64,000 bases of DNA from Atopobiaceae bacterium (GTDB lineage Bacteria > Actinomycetota > Coriobacteriia > Coriobacteriales > Atopobiaceae). The stretch lies in contig JALCUE010000003.1 in NCBI GenBank assembly GCA_022655215.1, positions 124,001 through 188,000 of the forward strand. Reading direction: 5' to 3'. Shown here in pieces: positions 7,671 through 16,363 of the stretch. The stretch's first letter is position 1, and each line of letters starts with the position of its first letter. Below the pieces are notes generated by a model, which had not been told where the DNA came from, did not search any database, and was given only the letters and a program-made list of their open reading frames with translations. The translations under genes were made by a program, and so were the position numbers.

Positions 7671-9419
7671 ATGGCTAACGCATTCGAGAGGGGAATGGAG
7701 AAGGCGCGCCCCGCGATGGAAGGCATCGCGGCCAACAAGTACGTCTCCGCCATCCGCGACGGCTTCATCGCCGCAATGCCCATCATCCTGTTCTCGTCCA
7801 TCTTCCTGATGGTCGCCTACGTCCCCAACGCATGGGGCTTCTACTGGCCCACCGACGTCGAGAACAACATCGTCCTCGCCTACACCTACTCGATGGGGCT
7901 CCTCGCCCTGTTCGTGGCAGGCACCACGGCCAAGGCGCTCACCGACACGCTCAACCTCGACCTGCCCAAGACCAACCAGGTCAACCCCATCGCCGTGATC
8001 ATCACGTCCGAGATCTCGCTCATCATCCTGGCGGTCCTGCCGCTCGATGGCGGCGGCGTCGACCTCACCTACCTGGGCACCAAGGGTCTTATCGCGGCCT
8101 ACATCGTGGGTCTCATCGTGCCCAAGTTCTATCACCTGTGCATCTCCAACAACGTGACCATCACGCTGCCCCCGCAGGTCCCCGGCAACATCGCCCAGAC
8201 GTTCAAGGACGTCATCCCCATGGCGCTGAGCGTCTCCGTGTTCTGGCTCATCTCCGTGGCCTTCACCACGTTCACCGGCTCCAACCTTCCCATGTGGATC
8301 ATCAGCGTGCTGTCGCCGCTGTTCTCCGCGTCCGACTCCTACGCCGGCCTCGCGATCATCGCCGGCGCGACCGCGTTCTTCTGGTTCGTCGGCGTCCAGG
8401 GCCCCTCGGTCGTCCAGCCGGCCATCAGCGCAATCATGGTCGCGAACACCGAGGCGAACCTGCAGCTCATGCAGGCCGGTCAGCAGGCGACCCACATCCT
8501 GTGCGTGAACACATATGACTATGTCTGCAACTTCGGTGGTACCGGCGCGACGTTCGTCGTCGCCTTCCTCATGATCCTCGTCTGCAAGTCCGACGAGCTC
8601 AAGGCCGTGGGCAAGGCCGCCGTCGTGCCCGGTTGCTTCTCGGTGAACGAGCCCGTCCTCTTCGGCGCGCCCATCATCATGAACCCCGCGATGTTCCTCC
8701 CGTTCATCCTCACCCCCATCCTCAACGTGTGGATGCTCAAGTTCTTCGTCGAGATGTTCGGCATGAACTCCTTCGTCTACACCATGCCCTGGACCGTGCC
8801 CGCGCCCATCGGCATCCTGATCTCCACCGGCTTCGCGCCGCTCGCGTTCCTGCTCGTCCCGCTCATGCTCTTGGTCGATGTGCTCGTATACATGCCCTTC
8901 CTCAAGGCCTATGACAAGCAGCTCTGCGAGAAGGAGGAGGTGCGCGAGGAGACGATCGAGGCCGGTGCCGACGGTGCCGCCGTCCTCACGGCCGCCGCTC
9001 CCGCCGCGACCGAGGAGGCCGTGGCCACCAAGACCGCCGAGCCTGCCGAGAAGACCGCCGACAAGCCTGCCGTCGCCCCCGCGGGCGGCCTCACAAAGCA
9101 GACCGACGTGCTCGTCCTGTGCGCCGGAGGCGGTACCAGCGGCATCCTCGCCAACGCCCTCAACAAGCTCGCCGAGGACCGCAGCCTGCCCCTCTCCGCC
9201 GCCGCGAGCTCCTACGGCCAGAACATGGACATGATCAAGGACATGGACCTCGTCATCCTCGCTCCTCAGGTCGCCAGTCAGAAGGACAACCTCCAGAAGA
9301 TCTGCGACAAGTACGGCGTCGGCCTGGCCACCACCTCCGGCCGCCAGTACATCTCGCTCACCAACAACCCCGACGAGGCGCTCGACTTCGTGATCGCCAA
9401 CGTCCCCGACAAGCAGTAG
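7671..9419 (+). CDS. lacE: Lactose-specific PTS permease EIICB (LacE)
   Basis: A membrane EIIC transporter fused to the cytoplasmic EIIB domain (582 residues); it imports lactose and phosphorylates it on the galactosyl 6-OH. Residues ~1-430 are multi-spanning EIIC with the conserved VQGPSVVQP and NEPVLFGAP motifs. A low-complexity Ala/Thr/Glu linker follows (~435-475), then EIIB with the phospho-acceptor Cys484 in VLCAGGGTSG. Length fits LacE (~570). A GGAGG Shine-Dalgarno sequence precedes the ATG. It leads the lacE-lacG-lacF operon and takes phosphate from LacF. Confidence 0.95.
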   Translation: MANAFERGMEKARPAMEGIAANKYVSAIRDGFIAAMPIILFSSIFLMVAYVPNAWGFYWPTDVENNIVLAYTYSMGLLALFVAGTTAKALTDTLNLDLPKTNQVNPIAVIITSEISLIILAVLPLDGGGVDLTYLGTKGLIAAYIVGLIVPKFYHLCISNNVTITLPPQVPGNIAQTFKDVIPMALSVSVFWLISVAFTTFTGSNLPMWIISVLSPLFSASDSYAGLAIIAGATAFFWFVGVQGPSVVQPAISAIMVANTEANLQLMQAGQQATHILCVNTYDYVCNFGGTGATFVVAFLMILVCKSDELKAVGKAAVVPGCFSVNEPVLFGAPIIMNPAMFLPFILTPILNVWMLKFFVEMFGMNSFVYTMPWTVPAPIGILISTGFAPLAFLLVPLMLLVDVLVYMPFLKAYDKQLCEKEEVREETIEAGADGAAVLTAAAPAATEEAVATKTAEPAEKTADKPAVAPAGGLTKQTDVLVLCAGGGTSGILANALNKLAEDRSLPLSAAASSYGQNMDMIKDMDLVILAPQVASQKDNLQKICDKYGVGLATTSGRQYISLTNNPDEALDFVIANVPDKQ

Positions 9420-9434
9420 GCCGGAAGGACAGCC

Positions 9435-10862
9435 ATGAGATTTCCCGATGACTTCATCTTTGGTGGTGCCACCGCGGCATACCAGGCCGAGGGAGCCACG
9501 AAGGAGGACGGCAAGGGCCGCGTGCCCTGGGACTCCTTCCTCGAGGAGCAGGGCCGCTTCAGCCCCGACCCCGCGTGCGACTTCTACCACCTCTATCCCG
9601 AGGACCTCAAGCTCGCCCATGACTTCCACCTGAACGGGATCCGCCTCTCCATCGCCTGGTCGCGCATCTTCCCCACGGGTGCCGGTGCGGTCGAGCCCAG
9701 GGGCGTCAGGTTCTACCACGAGATGTTCGCGGAGTGCCAAAAGCAGGGGGTCGAGCCGTTCGTCACGCTCAACCACTTCGACCCGCCCGAGGCCGTCCAG
9801 AACGACGACGGCTGGCTCAACCCCGAGAACGTGCGAAAGTTCGAGGACTACGCCCGCTTCTGCTTCGAGGAGTTCCCCGAGATCCGCTACTGGATCACCA
9901 TCAACGAGCCCACGAGCATGTCCGGCCAGCAGTACATCTCCGGCACCTTCCCGCCGGGGGAGAAGAACAACTTCTTCAAGGCGTTCCAGGCCGAGCACGC
10001 GATGAACCTCGCGCACGCCCGTGCGGTCAACGCCTACAAGGAGATGGGCCTTCCCGGCGAGATAGGCGTGGTGCACGCGCTGCAGACCGTCTACCCGTAT
10101 GACCCGGACGATGCCGGCGACCAGCACGCCGCCGCCCTGCTCGACGCGCTCGAGGACCGCTTCTACCTCGACGGCACGCTCGAGGGCAGCTATTCGGACG
10201 AGACGCTCTCGCTCGTCTCCGAGATCCTCGAGGCCAACGACAGCCCCATGATCGACATCACGGATGACGAGGTGGCCATCCTCACCAAGGCCGCCGACCA
10301 GATGGACTTCGTGGGCGTGAACTACTACTTCTCCAAGTTCGAGAAGGAGTACCACGGCCCGTCCGAGGTCATCCACAACGGGACCGGTGCCAAGGGCTCG
10401 TCCGTCTGCCGCCTCCAGGGCGTGGGCGAGGAGCGCATGCGCGACGGCATCGAGACCACCGACTGGGACTGGGCGATCTACCCGCAAGGACTGTACGACC
10501 AGCTCATGCGCATCAAGAGGGACTACCCCAAGGCCGGCAAGGTCTACATCACCGAGAACGGCATCGGTCTCAAGGAGTCGCTGCCCGCCGACGGCTCCAT
10601 GATCCGCGACCAGAAGCGCATCGACTACGTCTCGCTCCACATGGCCGAGGTCCTTCGCGCCATCGAGTCCGGCGTCGACGTCCGCGGCTACTTCATCTGG
10701 TCGCTCCAGGACATGTTCTCCTGGACCAACGGATACTCGAAGCGCTACGGCCTGTTCTTCGTCGACTTCGAGACCCAGGAGCGCCATCCCAAGCAGAGCG
10801 CGTACTGGTTCAAGCGCATGATAGACACCAAGGAGATACCACCCACCAAGGAGGAGTCATGA
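9435..10862 (+). CDS. lacG: 6-phospho-beta-galactosidase (GH1)
   Basis: A cytoplasmic GH1 hydrolase (475 residues) cleaving lactose-6'-phosphate to glucose and galactose-6-phosphate. The acid/base is Glu158 in TINEP and the nucleophile Glu374 in YITENG, close to the positions in characterised LacG. The N-terminal FPDDFIFGGATAAYQAEGA is the GH1 signature. It begins 15 nt after lacE and overlaps lacF by 4 nt, so translation is probably coupled. Confidence 0.95.
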   Translation: MRFPDDFIFGGATAAYQAEGATKEDGKGRVPWDSFLEEQGRFSPDPACDFYHLYPEDLKLAHDFHLNGIRLSIAWSRIFPTGAGAVEPRGVRFYHEMFAECQKQGVEPFVTLNHFDPPEAVQNDDGWLNPENVRKFEDYARFCFEEFPEIRYWITINEPTSMSGQQYISGTFPPGEKNNFFKAFQAEHAMNLAHARAVNAYKEMGLPGEIGVVHALQTVYPYDPDDAGDQHAAALLDALEDRFYLDGTLEGSYSDETLSLVSEILEANDSPMIDITDDEVAILTKAADQMDFVGVNYYFSKFEKEYHGPSEVIHNGTGAKGSSVCRLQGVGEERMRDGIETTDWDWAIYPQGLYDQLMRIKRDYPKAGKVYITENGIGLKESLPADGSMIRDQKRIDYVSLHMAEVLRAIESGVDVRGYFIWSLQDMFSWTNGYSKRYGLFFVDFETQERHPKQSAYWFKRMIDTKEIPPTKEES

Positions 10863-11164
10863 CGACCGAGGAGATCCAGAAGATCGGGTTCGAGATAGTC
10901 GCCTATTCGGGAGACGCGAGGAGCAGCCTCCTCGAGGGCATCAAGAAGGCCAAGGCCGGCGACCTCGACGGGGCCCAGAGGCTCAAGGACGACGCCCAGG
11001 AGTGCATCAACGACGCCCACAAGTCGCAGACCGCGCTCCTCTCCCAGGAGGCGGGCGGCGAGACCAGCCAGATCGGCATGATCATGATCCACGCCCAGGA
11101 CCATCTCATGACCACGATGATGCTCATGGACATCTTCGACACGCTCGTCGACGTCTACCGCTAG
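10859..11164 (+). CDS. lacF: Lactose-specific PTS EIIA component (LacF)
   Basis: A 101-residue soluble EIIA of the lactose/chitobiose family. It carries phosphate on His78 (in MIMIHAQDH), taken from HPr and passed to the EIIB domain of LacE. Helices with GDARSSLLEGI and DAHKSQT are typical of the trimeric helical-bundle family. The ATG overlaps the lacG stop (ATGA), and a hairpin terminator follows, ending the operon. Confidence 0.95.
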   Translation: MTTEEIQKIGFEIVAYSGDARSSLLEGIKKAKAGDLDGAQRLKDDAQECINDAHKSQTALLSQEAGGETSQIGMIMIHAQDHLMTTMMLMDIFDTLVDVYR

Positions 11165-11172
11165 GACCCACC

Positions 11173-11206
11173 AAGAGGTCGTCTCCGCAAAGGGGGCGGC
11201 CTCTTT
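11173..11206 (+). terminator. Intrinsic terminator after lacF
   Basis: AAGAGGTCGTCTCC pairs with GGGGGCGGCCTCTT through a few G-U pairs around a short GCAAA loop, followed by TTTT. It lies 8 nt past the lacF stop. Confidence 0.8.
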
Positions 11207-11312
11207 TCGTATTCGCTTTCATTAAGTTGCCTCCGCACTGGTAGGATTGTGGGGACGACACGTTCCCGGCCATGTCCTGCCGGGGGCATCATCCGTGGAA
11301 GGGGACAGCAAG

Positions 11313-12509
11313 ATGAACCGTGACGAGGAGAGGTCCGCGCGCGTCCGTGACGCCTTCGACCACAGCTACGGCATGGGGGGCAGGGACCTCGTGACGGTCT
11401 GCTCGCCAGCCCGCTCCGAGATCTCCGGCAACCACACCGACCACGAGGGGGGTCGCGTCATCGCCGGTGCCCTCGACCGCAACATCATCGGACTCGCCGC
11501 CGCCAACGGCACGGACGAGATCAGGCTCACCAGCGAGGGCTTCGATCCCATCGAGGTCCCTCTCGACGACCTCGAGCCCCAGGAGGACGAGAAGGTCACC
11601 ACTGCGGGTCTCGTCCGGGGCATGGCCCACGAGCTCGTCTCCACCGGTCGCGTCGCGTCCGGCTTCGACATCGCCATGACCAGCAACATCCCCGCAGGAG
11701 GGGGCCTGTCCTCTTCCGCGGCCCTCGAACTCGCGCTCGGCCGCGTCATGGAGGCCCTCTGGGACGGCGCGCCCGTGGACGCCGCCACCCTGGCACGCAT
11801 GGGTCAGACGGCCGAGAACGACTACTTCGGCAAGCCCTGCGGCCTCATGGACCAGCTCGCGGTGGCCCTGGGCGGCCTCGCCCACATGGACTTCGCCGAC
11901 CCCGCCAAGCCCACCTTCGCCAAGCTCGCCCTCGACTTCGAGGACATGGGCTATGCCCTCTGCCTCGTGGACGTGGGATGCGACCACAGCCAGTTCACCG
12001 ACGAGTACGCCGCCGTGCCCGTGGAGATGCAGGCAGTGGCCCGCGCCTTCGGCAAGACGCGCCTGCTCGACGTGGACGAGGATGAGTTCGACGCCGCCGT
12101 CCCGGCGCTCCGTCGTGAGCTGGGCGACCGCGCGGTGCTCCGCGCCATCCACTTCTGGCGAGAGGACGAGCTCGTCGACGCCCGCTGGGATGCGCTCAAG
12201 GCGGCTGACATCGACTCGTTCCTCGAGCTCACACGTGAGTCCGGGGCCTCGAGCGCCATGTTCCTCCAGAACGTCGCATGCGGCGACGCCTTCCAGCCTG
12301 CCATGGTCGCGCTGGGGCTCGCCGAGCGCACGCTCAAGGGACATGGTGCCGCACGCATCCACGGTGGCGGGTTCGGCGGTTCCATCCAGGCGTTCGTCCC
12401 GCTGGACGAGGTCGGCCGCTTCACGAGCGCCATGGACGGCTGGCTGGGCGAGGGTGCCTGCCAGCGCTATGCCATCGCCGAGGAGGGGGCGAGCGCCTCA
12501 TGGCTCTAG
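11313..12509 (+). CDS. galK: Galactokinase
   Basis: A GHMP-family kinase (398 residues) making galactose-1-phosphate in the Leloir pathway. It has the galactokinase signature around GNHTDHEGG (normally GEHTDYNGG), the ATP loop PAGGGLSSSAALE and the C-terminal GGGFGGS motif. The ATG at 11313 follows a GGGGA Shine-Dalgarno sequence and fits the family; the open frame extends 22 codons further back without homology features. It overlaps galT by 10 nt, so the two are probably translationally coupled. Confidence 0.93.
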   Translation: MNRDEERSARVRDAFDHSYGMGGRDLVTVCSPARSEISGNHTDHEGGRVIAGALDRNIIGLAAANGTDEIRLTSEGFDPIEVPLDDLEPQEDEKVTTAGLVRGMAHELVSTGRVASGFDIAMTSNIPAGGGLSSSAALELALGRVMEALWDGAPVDAATLARMGQTAENDYFGKPCGLMDQLAVALGGLAHMDFADPAKPTFAKLALDFEDMGYALCLVDVGCDHSQFTDEYAAVPVEMQAVARAFGKTRLLDVDEDEFDAAVPALRRELGDRAVLRAIHFWREDELVDARWDALKAADIDSFLELTRESGASSAMFLQNVACGDAFQPAMVALGLAERTLKGHGAARIHGGGFGGSIQAFVPLDEVGRFTSAMDGWLGEGACQRYAIAEEGASASWL

Positions 12510-14035
12510 ACGGAAGCGCGCTCGCGCATACGGTCTCCTCGCTCGTCTCCTACGCCGTGGGATGCGGCCTCGTCGACGCGGCCGACGAGGCGTGGGCCTA
12601 CAACGCCGTCCTCGAGAGCGTGGGCGCCACGGGTCCCGCGCCCGCCGCCGTCGGCGATGCCTCCGACCTCGACCTCGAGGCCACCCTCGCCTCCCTCGCG
12701 GAGGTCGCCGTGGCCAACGGCGTCGCCGACGACACCGGCACGGGACGCGACCGCGCGGCCATGCGCATCATGGGCAGGCTCACGCCGCGTCCCTCCGACG
12801 TCGCCGCCCGCTTCCACGACCTCGAGGCCGCCTCGCCCGTCTCGGCCACCGACTGGTTCTACAAGCTCTCCTGCGACGCCGGCTACGTCCGCCGCGCCGC
12901 GATTGCGCGCAACATCCGCTGGACCACGCCCACGCGCTGGGGCGACCTCGAGATCACGATCAACCTCTCCAAGCCGGAGAAGGACCCCCGCGACATCGCC
13001 GCGGCCGGGGCCGCCGCCTCGACCGACGAGGTCTATCCTGCCTGCCAGCTGTGCATGAGCAACGAGGGCTATCCGGGACGTGCCGCCGCCGACGTCGCCG
13101 GTGCGCATCCCGCCCGGCAGAACCTCCGCATCATCCCGCTCGAGCTGGAGGGGGAGAGGTGGGGGCTCCAGTACTCGCCCTACGCCTACTTCGACGAGCA
13201 CTGCATCGCGATGAGCGCCGAGCACCGCCCCATGCACGTCGACCGCACGAGCATGTCGTGCCTCCTCGACCTCGTGGACCTGTTCCCCCACTATCTCTTC
13301 GGGTCGAACGCCGACCTGCCCATCGTGGGCGGCTCGATCCTGTCCCATGACCACTTCCAGGGCGGGCGCCACGTCTTCCCGATGATGAGGGCCGCCTCCT
13401 GCGAGACCTTCGCCATGGGGGAGCACCCGGACGTGAGCTGCGAGGTCCTCGTGTGGCCCCTCAGCGTCCTGCGCCTAACGAGCCCCGACCGCACGCACGT
13501 GCTCGATGCCGCGACGCATGTCCTGACCTGCTGGCGCTCGTACTCCGACGCCTCCGTGGGAGTGCTGGCCGAGACCTGCGGCGTTCCTCACAACACCTGT
13601 ACCCCCATCGTCCACAGGGACGGCGACGACTACGTGGTCGACCTCGCCCTGCGCTGCAACGTCACGTCGGACGAGAACCCCCTGGGCGTGTTCCATCCCC
13701 ACGCCCGCTGGCACCACATAAAGAAGGAGAACATCGGCCTCATCGAGGTCATGGGCCTGGCCATCCTGCCGCCGCGCCTCGTGGGCGAGCTCGACGCCGT
13801 GCGCGTCCACCTGCTCGACGGTACGTCGTTGGACGACGACCCGCTTTCGGCGTCGCATGCCCCTTGGGCGCGCGAGGTCGCCGAGCGCCATCCCGACCTC
13901 ACGGCCGATGTGGCCGACCAGGTGCTCAAGGACGAGGTGGGCGCCGTGTTCGGCCATGTCCTCGAGGACGCGGGCGTCTTCAAGTGGGACGACGAGGGCA
14001 GGGCCGCCCTCGAACGCTTCCTGGCCACCCTCTGA
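12500..14035 (+). CDS. galT: UDP-glucose--hexose-1-phosphate uridylyltransferase, class II
   Basis: A 511-residue type II GalT of the kind common in Firmicutes and some Actinobacteria; it swaps galactose-1-P for glucose-1-P on UDP. Markers are CQLCMSNEGYPGR near residue 180 and ILSHDHFQGG near residue 285, which carries the nucleophilic-histidine region. The ATG at 12500 lies inside the end of galK and has AGGAGGGGGCGAG upstream. galE is not present in the window. Confidence 0.93.
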   Translation: MALDGSALAHTVSSLVSYAVGCGLVDAADEAWAYNAVLESVGATGPAPAAVGDASDLDLEATLASLAEVAVANGVADDTGTGRDRAAMRIMGRLTPRPSDVAARFHDLEAASPVSATDWFYKLSCDAGYVRRAAIARNIRWTTPTRWGDLEITINLSKPEKDPRDIAAAGAAASTDEVYPACQLCMSNEGYPGRAAADVAGAHPARQNLRIIPLELEGERWGLQYSPYAYFDEHCIAMSAEHRPMHVDRTSMSCLLDLVDLFPHYLFGSNADLPIVGGSILSHDHFQGGRHVFPMMRAASCETFAMGEHPDVSCEVLVWPLSVLRLTSPDRTHVLDAATHVLTCWRSYSDASVGVLAETCGVPHNTCTPIVHRDGDDYVVDLALRCNVTSDENPLGVFHPHARWHHIKKENIGLIEVMGLAILPPRLVGELDAVRVHLLDGTSLDDDPLSASHAPWAREVAERHPDLTADVADQVLKDEVGAVFGHVLEDAGVFKWDDEGRAALERFLATL

Positions 14036-14153
14036 CGTCCCTCCGTTTCCCGAACGCGTCCTTCGCGGGGACCCTCTCGCGCTACACTCATGTGAGAAGG
14101 TTCCCGCCGGGGGCGGCCGGCCCGTTCCCGGACACATCACCGGAGGAGACGCG

Positions 14154-15086
14154 ATGATCTACACCCTCACGACCAACCCCGCGATCGACATGAACATCAG
14201 CTGTGACGGGCTCGTCGCCGACAAGGTCTGTCGTACGCGCGATGCGGTCTACACGCCCAACGGCAAGGGTCTGAACGTGAGCTTCACGCTCAAGCACTAT
14301 GGGGTCGACTCGACCATCCTCGGCTTCTTCGGCGGCTTCACCGGCGACTTCATCGTGAGTGGCGCCAAGGAGCGCGGCTGCGAGGTCATGCCCGTCATGA
14401 TCGACGGCATCACCCGCGTGAACGTCTTCCTCTCGGACTTCGGCAACGGCTGCGAGTACACGCTCCCCAACGCCGGGGCGCCCGTCTGCCGTGACAAGCA
14501 GCTCGAGCTCCTCGACCTTCTCGATGGCCTCGATGACCTCGAGTGCCTCATCGTGAGCGGGAGCCTCAGTCCCCAGATCGAGCCCTCCTACTACGAGGAG
14601 ATCATCTCCCACGTCAAGGCCAAGGGCGCCGAGTTCGTGCTCGACATCTCGCACCCCTCGCTCGCCCAGCTCGTCTCCGAGCGTCCCCTCATCATCAAGC
14701 CGAACGACGAGGAGGTCGCCGCCATCTTCGGCGTGGACGTCGACTCCGAGAGGAGCATGGTTGAGGCCATGAGGATCGTCCACGAGAGGGGTGCGCAGAA
14801 CATCCTCCTCACGCTTGGTGGTGCCGGCGCCTACTTCTACAACGGCGAGCGCATGTGGCATGCGAGTGCCGCGAAGGTCAAGATCCTCTCCACCGCCTGC
14901 GCCGGTGACGCCACGCTCGCGAGCTTCCTGTCCATCTGGTACTCCGATCGCGACGCCGTGGAGCCCGCCCTCCGCCGCGCCATGGCCACGGGCGGCAACG
15001 TCGCCATGAGTGCGGGTCTCGGCACCTTCGACAAGGTCGATGAGATCGCCCGCCAGATCGAGATCGAGGAGATCCCGCTCGGCTAG
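14154..15086 (+). CDS. PfkB-family hexose-phosphate kinase (1-phosphofructokinase / tagatose-6-phosphate kinase type)
   Basis: A 310-residue PfkB kinase, second in the window. It opens MIYTLTTNPAIDMNI and has NGKGLNVS near residue 40 and CAGDAT in place of the usual GAGDS, keeping the catalytic Asp. A GGAGGAGA Shine-Dalgarno sequence precedes the ATG. It lies 118 nt after galT with a gap long enough for its own promoter, and upstream of the amino-sugar PTS cluster. Substrate could be tagatose-6-P from AgaS activity or fructose-1-P; sequence alone does not settle it. Confidence 0.85.
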   Translation: MIYTLTTNPAIDMNISCDGLVADKVCRTRDAVYTPNGKGLNVSFTLKHYGVDSTILGFFGGFTGDFIVSGAKERGCEVMPVMIDGITRVNVFLSDFGNGCEYTLPNAGAPVCRDKQLELLDLLDGLDDLECLIVSGSLSPQIEPSYYEEIISHVKAKGAEFVLDISHPSLAQLVSERPLIIKPNDEEVAAIFGVDVDSERSMVEAMRIVHERGAQNILLTLGGAGAYFYNGERMWHASAAKVKILSTACAGDATLASFLSIWYSDRDAVEPALRRAMATGGNVAMSAGLGTFDKVDEIARQIEIEEIPLG

Positions 15087-15160
15087 CGAGGGGCTTCTGC
15101 TCGTCCCCGTGGCCTGTGGAAAGCCGCCCGGACGTCTCGCTCGTGTCGCAACTTGTACAT

Positions 15161-15202
15161 CAGATGCCTGCTTATCCAAGAACATGGATGGGCGGGCATC
15201 TG
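15161..15202. terminator. Nested stem-loop downstream of the PfkB gene
   Basis: CAGATGCC (15161-15168) pairs with GGCATCTG (15195-15202), and ATCCA/TGGAT pairs inside it. There is no U-tract, so it may be a terminator or an RNA-stability element for the kinase transcript. Confidence 0.45.
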
Positions 15203-15230
15203 CCTTATGGCGATGGGACGTGCGAGCTAG

Positions 15231-15258
15231 TACCACAATGGTATGAGTAGGTAATACC
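15231..15258. promoter_or_regulatory. Upstream GntR-type operator cluster
   Basis: TACCACAATGGTA (15231-15243) is a perfect 5-bp-arm palindrome, followed at once by GGTAATACC (15250-15258). Both share the TGGTA/TACCA half-site with the promoter-proximal sites about 210 bp downstream. Confidence 0.5.
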
Positions 15259-15443
15259 AGTTACTGAAAATGTACAAGTGGTCCCACTGCGTGACCTAGT
15301 CCATCACTTTTGGAAAACCGAATATGTCTGATCGGCTACGAGTCAATTGCTGCTTGCAAAACAGCAGGTTAAAGCTGTTTACGTGCCGCGAGTGGTCGGT
15401 ATCATGAGGTGAAAGGTCACTCAGACCTTGCGAGCGAGCGTTC

Positions 15444-15471
15444 TTGACGAGTCCTACACAACTGGTACACT
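15444..15471 (+). promoter_or_regulatory. Promoter of the mannose-family PTS operon
   Basis: TTGACG (15444-15449), a 16-bp spacer and TACACT (15466-15471). The -10 box is covered by an operator-like palindrome. Confidence 0.65.
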
Positions 15472-15501
15472 AGTCTCGACTTATCACCTGGTTACTACCA
15501 G
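15461..15501. promoter_or_regulatory. Promoter-proximal pair of GntR/HutC-type operators
   Basis: ACTGGTACACTAGT (15461-15474) covers the -10 box; CTGGTTACTACCAG (15488-15501) is a perfect 5-bp-arm palindrome at about the start of transcription. Centre-to-centre spacing is about 27 bp. The half-sites resemble those of NagR/AgaR-like UTRA regulators; the GntR gene at 18784 is the obvious candidate. Confidence 0.6.
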
Positions 15502-15569
15502 TTAGTCCGCTGGTCACGACAAGGCGGCAAACCTCGTGCGAGATGAATGCGACAGAGAGGAAACCCCAG

Positions 15570-16007
15570 ATGGTCGGAGTCGTTCTCACAGGTCATGGTC
15601 AGTTCGCCCCGGGGCTCGCAAGCGCCCTGGAGATGGTGGCTGGCCCCCAGCAGTCGTTCGTGGTCGTCCCGTTCGACGAGGCTGCGGCGGGGGAGTACGG
15701 TGACACGCTCCGCTCCGCCATCGCCGACCTCGCCGGGAAGTGCGAGGGCGTCGTCGTCTTCGTCGACCTTCTCGGCGGCACCCCCTTCAACCAGTCGATG
15801 ATGATCTCCTCCGTCGTGCCCGGCGTCGAGGTCGTGTGCGGGACCAACCTCCCCATGCTCATCGAGTGCATGTTCATGCGCGGCTCGGACACGTCGTCCG
15901 AGCAGCTCGTCGCCACCGCTCTTGCCGCCGGCACCGCCGGCGTCATACACAAGACGCTCGAGCCCGCGGGCGAGGGCGCCGCCGACGATGAGGAGGATGG
16001 TCTGTGA
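15570..16007 (+). CDS. PTS mannose-family EIIA component
   Basis: A 145-residue EIIA(Man)-type protein. MVGVVLTGHGQFA carries the phospho-accepting His (residue 9), and VVVFVDLLGGTPFN is the conserved subunit-interface segment. I prefer the ATG at 15570, with GAGAGG nine bases upstream, over the ATG at 15543, which lacks a ribosome-binding site and adds nine residues. It leads the IIA-YajC-IIB-IIC-IID operon and overlaps the next gene by one base. Confidence 0.9.
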   Translation: MVGVVLTGHGQFAPGLASALEMVAGPQQSFVVVPFDEAAAGEYGDTLRSAIADLAGKCEGVVVFVDLLGGTPFNQSMMISSVVPGVEVVCGTNLPMLIECMFMRGSDTSSEQLVATALAAGTAGVIHKTLEPAGEGAADDEEDGL

Positions 16008-16291
16008 TGGATCTTGGAACCAGCATTCTCGGCGCCTCCATCGCCCTGCTCATCATGCTCGGCGTGGCCGGCCTCATCTACACCATCTGGAGCCAGGGCA
16101 AGGTCAAGAGGCAGAAGGGCTACTACGAGGACATCCACAAGACGCTCGCCGTGGGCCAGCGCGTGATGTTCTCCGACGGGATCTACGGCACCGTCCAGCG
16201 CGTGGGAACCGAGGTGTGCGACATCAAGGTGAAGTCCGGTGCCGTCATGGAGGTATCCCGCTACGCCATCCAGCAGATCGTCAAGAAGTAG
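16007..16291 (+). CDS. YajC-like small membrane protein within the PTS operon
   Basis: A 94-residue protein with one N-terminal membrane segment (ILGASIALLIMLGVAGLIYT) and a YajC-type soluble part (VGQRVMFSDGIYGTVQRV). The ATG overlaps the IIA stop as TGATG, with AGGAGG upstream. YajC is normally a SecDF accessory, but streptococcal hyaluronate/amino-sugar PTS operons contain a dedicated YajC-like gene (established for the pneumococcal locus). A role in membrane insertion or folding of the adjacent IIC/IID is inference. Confidence 0.8.
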   Translation: MDLGTSILGASIALLIMLGVAGLIYTIWSQGKVKRQKGYYEDIHKTLAVGQRVMFSDGIYGTVQRVGTEVCDIKVKSGAVMEVSRYAIQQIVKK

Positions 16292-16363
16292 CGATACCGG
16301 GTCGCAAGGCCCGTGCGCGAGCACCAGGGAGCGTTCCCCGAGACGCAAGAGAGAGAAGGAATC

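Larger units (their letters stand above)
15087..15569. other. Long regulatory region ahead of the mannose-family PTS operon
   Basis: This 483-base stretch is A+T-richer than its flanks and has no gene. From left to right it holds a nested stem-loop (15161-15202), a cluster of TACCA/TGGTA-type palindromes (15231-15258), a consensus-like promoter (15444-15471) and two more ACTGGT/ACCAG-type palindromes over and just downstream of that promoter. The layout fits a GntR/HutC-family repressor acting on the PTS operon. Confidence 0.65.

Noticed and set aside
7386..10787. A very long open frame on the reverse strand across lacE-lacG (about 1,130 codons)
   Set aside because: It mirrors the codons of the well-supported lac genes, is rich in Val/Asp/Gly/His from GC-rich complement codons and has no recognisable domain.
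12500..12509. A frameshift between galK and galT
   Set aside because: Both proteins are complete; the 10-nt overlap with a Shine-Dalgarno sequence inside galK is ordinary translational coupling.
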